From an uncultured Actinomycetes bacterium (GTDB lineage: Bacteria > Actinomycetota > Actinomycetes > S36-B12): a stretch of 20,495 bases of DNA. The stretch spans positions 1-20,495 of the forward strand of contig CAJXUJ010000008.1 of NCBI GenBank assembly GCA_913061025.1. Reading direction: 5' to 3'. A program made the position numbers and the translations under genes. Below are positions 15,884 to 20,495 of this stretch, in pieces (within the stretch, counting starts at the first letter, position 1; each line of letters opens with the position of its first letter). The notes under the pieces are model-generated. The model saw only the letters and a list, made by a program, of their open reading frames with translations, searched no databases and had not been told where the DNA came from.

Positions 15884-16687
15884 ATGAACTCACCGCTATT
15901 CATCGTCGTCGCTTTCATGCTCGGTGCTGCGGTGGGTTCCTTCTTGAACGTCGTCATCTCGCGGGTGCCGGAGGAACTCTCGGTAATCTCGCCATCGTCA
16001 CGCTGCCCGGTATGCGAACGACCCATCCGTCGGCGGGACAACATCCCGATCGTGTCCTGGCTGGTCCTACGCGGCCGCTGTCGCACCTGCCGAACACGCA
16101 TCCCGGCGTCCTATCCACTCGTCGAACTCGCAACTGCTGTGGTGTGGGCGGCGGCTGCCGCCTGGGGTTTAGAAAACCCGTATGTAGTGATGTCGCTTGT
16201 CATCGCCACCGCCTTGATCGCGCTGACGGTGATCGACCTTCGTATCCACCGCCTTCCTCGTGTCCTGGTAACACCGCTGTACGTCGTCGTCGTGATCGGC
16301 CTTGGGATCGACGCGCTGGTGAGTGGGTCGACCAAGACCGGTGATCCCTCCTCGGCGCTGATCGGAGCTGCTATCGGGGCGGCACTGTGGGCGCTCGTTA
16401 TAGGAGGACTGTGGTGGTTCAGCGGCGGCAGTGGCATGGGCTTCGGTGATGTGACCCTCGCCCCGGTGTTGGGCGCGACCCTCGGGTGGCTTTCGCCGCT
16501 GGTCGCCGGATTCGGGTTGATCGCAGCGTTCACTGCCGGGGCGATCATTGGTGGGATCTTGATGCTGACCGGCCGCGCTCAGCGTCGGTCGCGGATCCCC
16601 TTCGGCCCGTTCCTCGCCGTGGGCTGGCTCGCCGCGGTAACTGTGGGGCCGGTTGTCGTCGATGCTTACCTAGCGACCTTTCTGTGA
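15884..16687 (+). CDS. pilD: Prepilin peptidase (type IV leader peptidase) PilD
   Basis: The 267-residue polytopic membrane protein is an aspartic prepilin peptidase that cuts the leaders of PilA and the minor pilins and usually N-methylates the new N-terminus. It starts with the family signature GSFLNVVISRVP. A cytoplasmic loop carries two CxxC pairs (Cys41/Cys44, Cys66/Cys69), the zinc-binding methylase-domain feature. Catalytic aspartates are Asp118 in VIDLRIHRLP and Asp189 in GMGFGDVTL. The FGPFLA motif lies near the C-terminus. The residue after RLP is Arg rather than the usual Asp/Asn, a small deviation. About seven to eight hydrophobic helices are visible. No clear ribosome site precedes the ATG at 15884, so translation may depend on coupling to the gene 22 bp upstream. 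Confidence 0.95.
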   Translation: MNSPLFIVVAFMLGAAVGSFLNVVISRVPEELSVISPSSRCPVCERPIRRRDNIPIVSWLVLRGRCRTCRTRIPASYPLVELATAVVWAAAAAWGLENPYVVMSLVIATALIALTVIDLRIHRLPRVLVTPLYVVVVIGLGIDALVSGSTKTGDPSSALIGAAIGAALWALVIGGLWWFSGGSGMGFGDVTLAPVLGATLGWLSPLVAGFGLIAAFTAGAIIGGILMLTGRAQRRSRIPFGPFLAVGWLAAVTVGPVVVDAYLATFL

Positions 16688-16733
16688 TGAGAACTATTGG
16701 GGGACGACGATCGGGTATCCGAACGCCGAACGA

Positions 16734-16741
16734 GCCGATAC
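16734..16741 (+). promoter_or_regulatory. GCCGATAC -10-like box before the 16800 operon
   Basis: GCCGATACGT lies in the 112-bp gap after pilD, 58 nt before the GTG at 16800. It shares the first nine of the ten bases found at 6913 and 12224 except for C9 to G (GCCGATACgT). Transcription would start near 16748. As at the other sites, no TAAA-like -35 is visible. Confidence 0.5.
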
Positions 16742-16799
16742 GTAGAATGACAAGCAGGAAGTTCTCGGCTGATGCGCCGAATAGTGGGAAGAGGTGCGG

Positions 16800-17201
16800 G
16801 TGAGCGCCGTGCGATCGTGGACCGAACTCCAGGACGGTGTCTCCGTCCTCGTGCGCAGCGGCGAGGGGATCGTCACCGCCGTATCGGTGACTGCGAACGC
16901 CGATCGTGATCTAGTAGAGGTGCTGTGTCAGTCCACGCGTCAATTGACGCGTCAGCCGCGCTCGATCCGAGTGACACTGCGTGCACTGTGCCCCGCCGAT
17001 AGCCATCTCGCCCAGATCGCCCGCCGATTTGAGGGCACCGACGAACCGATTACCTGGATGGTCGAATGGCACAGGCGCCCCGGGATCCCTGAAGACATCC
17101 CGATCGAGAACCTGCAACAGAGCACGGACACCACGCCGTTACTCGTCGCGCTCTCACCCGTCCGGGACGGCGTCGTGACTTCGCTCGAACAGGAACTGTG
17201 A
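16800..17201 (+). CDS. Small unknown protein, first gene of the CpaE-like operon
   Basis: This 133-residue protein is not recognised. It looks like a compact soluble alpha/beta protein: WTELQDGVSVLVRSGEGIVTAV, a helix, a strand (RSIRVTLRAL), a helix with LAQIARRFEG, and an acidic C-terminus ending in SLEQEL. There is no signal peptide or membrane segment. Start: GTG 16800 has GAAGAGG at 16788-16794 with 5-nt spacing; the in-frame GTG at 16794 overlaps that site. It is the first gene after a GCCGATAC box, and its stop overlaps the next gene's GTG (GTGA), so the two small proteins are coupled. Co-transcription with the CpaE/MinD-like gene is possible. Confidence 0.75.
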   Translation: MSAVRSWTELQDGVSVLVRSGEGIVTAVSVTANADRDLVEVLCQSTRQLTRQPRSIRVTLRALCPADSHLAQIARRFEGTDEPITWMVEWHRRPGIPEDIPIENLQQSTDTTPLLVALSPVRDGVVTSLEQEL

Positions 17202-17485
17202 CCGTCGTGCGGCCGACTGCTCGCACATCGGTCTTTGGATACCGAGAGGTAGATCGCGTGCTGAATCGCGACCGCGATTTCGGTGACGATGGTGAGACCA
17301 GCGACTTCTTCTCCGATGCACTCAGCGCCGACGGCTTCCTGCGCGCTGGTGTCGCCGCCTTCACCGGGGCCGACGAACTCAACGTCGCGCCGGTGATCGA
17401 GTTCAGCGGGGATCTGGCGCAGCATCCGACAGCACGCAATGCATTCATCCTCCGAGGTCCGCGCGGGGTTCGCCGTATCGCTTGA
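17198..17485 (+). CDS. Small unknown protein coupled to the 16800 gene
   Basis: This 95-residue protein is not recognised. The GTG at 17198 overlaps the previous stop by 4 nt. The sequence is polar, with an acidic middle (RDFGDDGETSDFFSDAL) and a C-terminal FILRGPRGVRRIA. It has no cysteine, signal peptide or membrane helix. It lies 55 bp before the CpaE/MinD-like ATPase gene and is probably in the same transcription unit. Overlapping start and stop codons support a real gene, but short length leaves some doubt. Confidence 0.62.
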   Translation: MTVVRPTARTSVFGYREVDRVLNRDRDFGDDGETSDFFSDALSADGFLRAGVAAFTGADELNVAPVIEFSGDLAQHPTARNAFILRGPRGVRRIA

Positions 17486-17497
17486 AGCGGCTACGCT
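17469..17497 (+). promoter_or_regulatory. Possible housekeeping promoter before the CpaE-like gene
   Basis: TTCGCC at 17469-17474 and TACGCT at 17492-17497, with a 17-bp spacer, loosely match the actinobacterial -35/-10 pattern (TTGACA, TAnnnT). Transcription would begin near 17504, about 37 nt before the ATG at 17541. The -35 matches at only three of six positions, so this is weak. Confidence 0.28.
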
Positions 17498-17540
17498 GGC
17501 GCAGACGAGCAGGATTCGGCGCGTTCGGAAGGTGATTCGC

Positions 17541-18902
17541 ATGCCTGTTACCGACAGCGCTCCCGGTGTCATCATCGTTGCTGATGAACCGACTTACGAT
17601 CGTGTGAAGTCTCTTCCGATCAACTGGCGCGTCCAACCGTCGATCGACTCTGTTGCGCAGATGTGGCAGCGCCTGTCATCGGGGCAACTAGATTCCGGAT
17701 CCCGGATTCTGGTGTTTGCTGACCACACCCCTGATGATGTCGGCACGGTTGCGCAGGCTATTGATCGAATGGTGCAAGCAGGCGCACACGTACTGTTGAT
17801 ATCCACTCGACCCGATCGCACGGCTGCGATCCAGGACAACCTGAGTGTGCATCGTCAAGCCACAACCGGTTCGTTCTCGATTATTCCCGAGCAGTCCCTC
17901 ATCGCCGATGGCGCGGCTGCGTTTCTGGTGCACCTGTCCGGGGTCGCTGAATCAACGGACGCTCCGATGTCGAGTCGACCTGACACCATCCGGCCACCCA
18001 TGCCAGAGATCGCCGAGGCTACGGCATCAGAGGGCGCGGTTGCCCTGCAGAGCGGCTATCCGGAGCAAGCCTCGATGTCACTCCTTTCGCAACCGAAGAT
18101 CCCCGGTCAAACCACGATCACCGTCACGTCAAGCAAGGGTGGATCGGGTAAATCCACTGCATCGATCCTTTTGTCTGCCGCTATTGCGCGAGCATCGGCT
18201 GAGGCAGGTCGGCCGTTGTCGGTTTGCTTGATCGACCTCGACACCCGAGATGGTCAGGTAGCCTCAATGATCGGCCAGTTCATGCCGACGGCGCTAAACA
18301 TTCGCGTTCAACCGATGTGGGATGAGGAACGCATCCGCCGTAATCTGGTTGAAGCCCCTGCTCTGGGCATCGACACCTTGCTTGCACCGATCCGTCCGCG
18401 AACCGCGCAGACGGTGGGCCCAGAGTTCTATCGCACCATCGTGCGCAGTCTGCAACGCATGTTTGACGTTGTCATCATGGATACCAGCGTCCAGTACCTC
18501 GATCCGCTTATCGCGGAAGTGGCTTTGGTGGAGGCCGATGAGATCTTGTTCGTCACCAACCTTGCGGCAACGGCAGTGCAGGGGATGGCGCGTGCGCTCC
18601 GCGAGATCACCGCGCCGCTTGATGAATCCGGGCTCGGCATTCCACGGGAGAAGATCGGCATCATCGTCAATCAGTCGATCGCGAATGTCGGTATGGAGCG
18701 CGAACAGGTCCTTGCCGCGGGACTAGGTGTTCCGGTTGTAGGCGTTATCCCACTAGCCACCAAGGATGTGTTAGCGGCTACGAACCTCAACCGCATGCAC
18801 GAACTTCTCGATCATCCAGTCATAGGACCGGCATACGCCGACCTGGCGCGAGCGTGTCTACCCAATCGCGGTCTGCAGCCGTGGACTGTGCAGGAGAGGT
18901 AA
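17541..18902 (+). CDS. CpaE/MinD-like ATPase in the pilus locus
   Basis: The 453-residue protein combines a receiver-like alpha/beta N-terminal domain (about 8-135), a Ser/Pro-rich linker (about 136-188), and a MinD/ParA-family ATPase. That ATPase has a deviant Walker A KGGSGKST (199-206), switch I CLIDLDTRDGQ (Asp232/Asp234) and Walker B DVVIMDTS (Asp314). This is the CpaE/TadZ layout known from Tad pilus loci, where such proteins place the secretion machine in the cell. Here it lies beside PilB/PilC/PilM genes instead. The start ATG 17541 has GGAAGG at 17527-17532, 8 nt upstream; the longer in-frame extension to 17439 overlaps the preceding gene. A plausible role is polar or focal positioning of the pilus machine; this is inference. 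Confidence 0.85.
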   Translation: MPVTDSAPGVIIVADEPTYDRVKSLPINWRVQPSIDSVAQMWQRLSSGQLDSGSRILVFADHTPDDVGTVAQAIDRMVQAGAHVLLISTRPDRTAAIQDNLSVHRQATTGSFSIIPEQSLIADGAAAFLVHLSGVAESTDAPMSSRPDTIRPPMPEIAEATASEGAVALQSGYPEQASMSLLSQPKIPGQTTITVTSSKGGSGKSTASILLSAAIARASAEAGRPLSVCLIDLDTRDGQVASMIGQFMPTALNIRVQPMWDEERIRRNLVEAPALGIDTLLAPIRPRTAQTVGPEFYRTIVRSLQRMFDVVIMDTSVQYLDPLIAEVALVEADEILFVTNLAATAVQGMARALREITAPLDESGLGIPREKIGIIVNQSIANVGMEREQVLAAGLGVPVVGVIPLATKDVLAATNLNRMHELLDHPVIGPAYADLARACLPNRGLQPWTVQER

Positions 18903-18905
18903 CCC

Positions 18906-19232
18906 ATGACTACCCACAAATCAGTGTTCGGTGACGCTACGTACGCCTACGCCGCGCTCACCCAGCACCTTTCCCTCGGGCGTATCGCCGACGGAAGTCG
19001 CGAGCATCGCCTTCCGCTTGCCCAGCTTCACACTCCCGAATGGTTCGCTGCAGCGGCTGAGGAGCACGCCTCGCTCTTGGATATGGCCCCCGAGCTGCGC
19101 ATTGAGGAGGGGTCGAGTGATTTGGTCACTATCTACGGCGACGAAACACCCTCTTCAGTGCCCACTGAGTCTGCGGGTCATGATGCGGCGCGTATCGGGC
19201 TCCTACGCGAACTTGGTGGAATAGACGACTAG
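18906..19232 (+). CDS. Small unknown protein after the CpaE-like gene
   Basis: This 108-residue protein is not recognised. It begins 3 nt after the CpaE-like stop, with GGAGAGG overlapping that gene's end as its ribosome site, so it is clearly co-transcribed. Helices dominate (FGDATYAYAALTQHLSLGRIA, PEWFAAAAEEHASLLDMAPEL), followed by a strand pair (LRIEEGSSDLVTIYGDE) and an acidic C-terminus. No signal peptide, membrane segment or cysteine is visible. It may be a partner of the ATPase, but this rests on location alone. Confidence 0.75.
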   Translation: MTTHKSVFGDATYAYAALTQHLSLGRIADGSREHRLPLAQLHTPEWFAAAAEEHASLLDMAPELRIEEGSSDLVTIYGDETPSSVPTESAGHDAARIGLLRELGGIDD

Positions 19233-19355
19233 TGGAACGGCTATCCGATACATGGGCCGTTTGCGCATGCCTGCGTGTCGCCTCGGAGAGTGATCCCAGG
19301 GGTGCGATGTCGCCCTGATGGCGCGTCGTCACGTAGTTGGGAGGTCTAGCGGTCG

Positions 19356-19361
19356 TACCCT
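19356..19361 (+). promoter_or_regulatory. Possible -10 box of the lipoprotein gene
   Basis: TACCCT fits the actinobacterial TAnnnT -10 pattern and lies 31 nt before the GTG at 19393. No convincing -35 is present (TAGTTG sits 16 bp upstream). The rest of the 160-bp gap after 19232 holds only a weaker GCCGATAC relative (TCCGATAC, 19244-19251). Confidence 0.3.
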
Positions 19362-19392
19362 AGGCGGGCCGTCTACCGACTGAGGAGTCATC

Positions 19393-19815
19393 GTGCGTCG
19401 TACCGTCGCCCTAGCGAGTGTTTCTGTTCTGTCTATCGGCCTGCTGGCCGCCTGCTCGTCGGATGATTCATCCAGCGAGGGCGAGATGGTGGGTGGCATG
19501 ACCGAGTGCACCGACCAGATCATCAACGACGAAGCACAGAAGGTGGTCGACGCCGAAAGCGGCGGCGCCAATCAGTGGTATCCCGATTCGGTCGAGTGCT
19601 CCGACGGATGGGCGGTCGCCTTCGGCATGAACGGTGAGGCCGGCCAGTCCGACGCGGATGCGTCGGGTGCTCCCACCAACATCATCTTCCAGGCCGAAGG
19701 TCAGTTCTGGATCCCGAAGGATCCGGTCGACGTCTGCGGAACTTACGACGACGGCAACTACCCGAGCGATGCCGAGATCCCGGAGAAGTTGTACGACGCC
19801 TGCCTCTCCGCCTAG
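19393..19815 (+). CDS. Small secreted lipoprotein
   Basis: The 140-residue protein has a lipoprotein signal: MRR, a hydrophobic core and lipobox LAAC with the acylated cysteine at residue 21, followed by a Ser/Asp-rich linker. The mature part holds four more cysteines (in TECTD, VECSD, DVCGT and DACLS), placed to form two disulfides, and acidic, Gly-rich segments. It should be anchored to the outer face of the cell membrane. I do not recognise a family beyond 'small actinobacterial lipoprotein'. The GTG at 19393 has GAGGAG at 19382-19387, 5 nt upstream. It is separated from the pilus genes by 160 bp and converges on the next gene with just 3 nt between stops, so it is probably an independent gene. 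Confidence 0.85.
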   Translation: MRRTVALASVSVLSIGLLAACSSDDSSSEGEMVGGMTECTDQIINDEAQKVVDAESGGANQWYPDSVECSDGWAVAFGMNGEAGQSDADASGAPTNIIFQAEGQFWIPKDPVDVCGTYDDGNYPSDAEIPEKLYDACLSA

Positions 19816-19818
19816 TTG

Positions 19819-20495
19819 CTAGCGCAGCGGCTGGGAGTTCGGCTGCAGGTCACGCTTGGTCGAAGCCTTGGTGAGGTTGCGGACCTTGCCGGCCTGCGTC
19901 GGAATCCGGACGATGTCGGAGTTACCGGCGCGCGTGCTCGTGACGTAGAGGTACTTACCGTCGGCTGACCACGCCGGATCGGTGTTCGAGCCAGCATTGG
20001 TCACCTGACGCATCCCGGTGCCATCGATGTTCATGACGTACACCTGGTCGCGTCCGGTCTGATCGCTGACGAAAGCAATCCGCTTACCGTCCGGGCTCCA
20101 GCTCGGTGCGAACTCCTTCTCACCGTTGATGCTGACAAGCGCATGCTTGTCGGTGCCGTCGGGACGGATGAGGAAGATGTCGGTGTCGAGGACTGCGTCG
20201 TCGTTGACCTCATCGCCCTGATCAACGCCGTCGCTATAGGCGATCCACTCGCCGTTCGGACTCCACGTGGGCTGCACTCCGCCTTCGGACAACTGACGGA
20301 CGTTGGATCCGTTGCTGTTCATCAGGTAGAGGCCCAGACCCTCGGAACGGAAGGACACGAAGACGATTTGCTTGCCGTCCGGTGAGAAGGATGGCTGCCC
20401 ATCCTCGGCCTGGGCTTCACACGTGGTGAGATCGTCGCCGGTCTCGCCCTCGCAGTCGGTGGCGTTCTTGGTCAGGTTGCGCTGCTTGGAGCCAT
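19819..20495 (-). CDS. TolB-like PD40 beta-propeller protein (5' end outside window)
   Basis: The minus-strand frame stays open to the right edge, so the N-terminus is outside; 225 residues and the natural C-terminus are visible. At least four PD40/WD40-like blades can be read: GQPSFSPDGKQIVFVS, GVQPTWSPNGEWIAYSDG, FAPSWSPDGKRIAFVSDQTG and DPAWSADGKYLYVTSTRAG, each with the P-x-W/F-S-x-D/N-G core typical of TolB-type propellers. Pairs such as 'LMNSNGSNVRQLSE' and 'VMNIDGTGMRQVTN' are the linking strands. A GTG at 20358 looks like a start but the same repeat pattern continues upstream of it, so it is internal. The role cannot be told; such propellers are often extracytoplasmic binding proteins. 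It is transcribed towards the lipoprotein gene. Confidence 0.88.
   Translation of the reverse strand, partial: GSKQRNLTKNATDCEGETGDDLTTCEAQAEDGQPSFSPDGKQIVFVSFRSEGLGLYLMNSNGSNVRQLSEGGVQPTWSPNGEWIAYSDGVDQGDEVNDDAVLDTDIFLIRPDGTDKHALVSINGEKEFAPSWSPDGKRIAFVSDQTGRDQVYVMNIDGTGMRQVTNAGSNTDPAWSADGKYLYVTSTRAGNSDIVRIPTQAGKVRNLTKASTKRDLQPNSQPLR

Noticed and set aside
19244..19251. TCCGATAC as a fifth pilus-type -10 box
   Set aside because: It has one mismatch at the conserved first base, is about 140 nt from the next start, and precedes a lipoprotein gene with no link to pili.
19236..19261. Inverted repeat AACGGC/GCCGTT as a terminator after the 18906 gene
   Set aside because: Only 6 bp of stem with a 14-nt loop and no U-tract; too weak to call.
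20356..20495. GTG at 20358 as start of the beta-propeller gene
   Set aside because: The frame stays open to the window edge and encodes another complete PD40 blade upstream (GQPSFSPDGKQIVFVS), so the GTG is internal and the gene is truncated by the edge.

Overview
The window reads as a chromosomal type IV pilus (T4P) assembly locus from a high-GC, monoderm bacterium, most likely an actinomycete (Actinomycetota). The reasons are frequent GTG starts, 4-nt start/stop overlaps, a Cys-type lipoprotein with an LAAC lipobox, probable leaderless genes, and the complete inner-membrane T4P machinery with no pilP or pilQ (secretin) gene in view. I cannot name the genus. Nearly every base is coding; no gene-free stretch exceeds about 160 bp. 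I see no tRNA, rRNA, CRISPR array, insertion sequence or phage gene.

Layout: (1) 1-3550, plus strand: three translationally coupled minor-pilin genes (a left-truncated PilV-like protein, a PilW-like prepilin and a large 731-residue PilX-like protein), followed by an unknown helical protein up to 4341. (2) 4362-6880, minus strand: pilO and, upstream of it, a natural pilM-pilN fusion. (3) 6881-6927: a 47-bp divergent promoter. (4) 6928-12198, plus strand: a PilT-like ATPase with a degenerate C-terminus, the PilB extension ATPase, a canonical PilT and the platform protein PilC, tightly packed. (5) 12199-12872: a promoter, the major pilin gene pilA with a 5'-UTR hairpin, and a long terminator-like hairpin. 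(6) 12873-16687: an unknown small protein, a FliA/WhiG-like sigma factor, an unknown protein, a possible PATAN/DUF4388-like protein, and the prepilin peptidase PilD. (7) 16688-19232: another promoter, two small unknown proteins, a CpaE/MinD-like ATPase and one more unknown protein. (8) 19393 to the right edge: a small lipoprotein gene and, convergent with it, a TolB-like beta-propeller gene cut by the edge; these look unrelated to pili.

How it fits together: PilD processes PilA and at least the PilW-like minor pilin. PilB and PilT power extension and retraction through PilC. The PilM-N and PilO proteins align the complex at the membrane. The CpaE-like ATPase and the unknown proteins are candidates for positioning and control.

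The most interesting signal is regulatory. The octamer GCCGATAC, close to the sigma-28 (FliA/SigD/WhiG) -10 element GCCGATAA, occurs four times in the roughly 270 bp making up three intergenic regions (both directions at 6881-6927, before pilA, and before the 16800 operon), and the same locus encodes a FliA/WhiG-like sigma factor. In the divergent promoter each -10-like box lies exactly 7 nt from a GTG codon, which suggests two leaderless mRNAs and fixes the pilM start. I propose a dedicated pilus sigma factor controlling its own locus. No TAAA-type -35 is visible, so the specificity is an inference.
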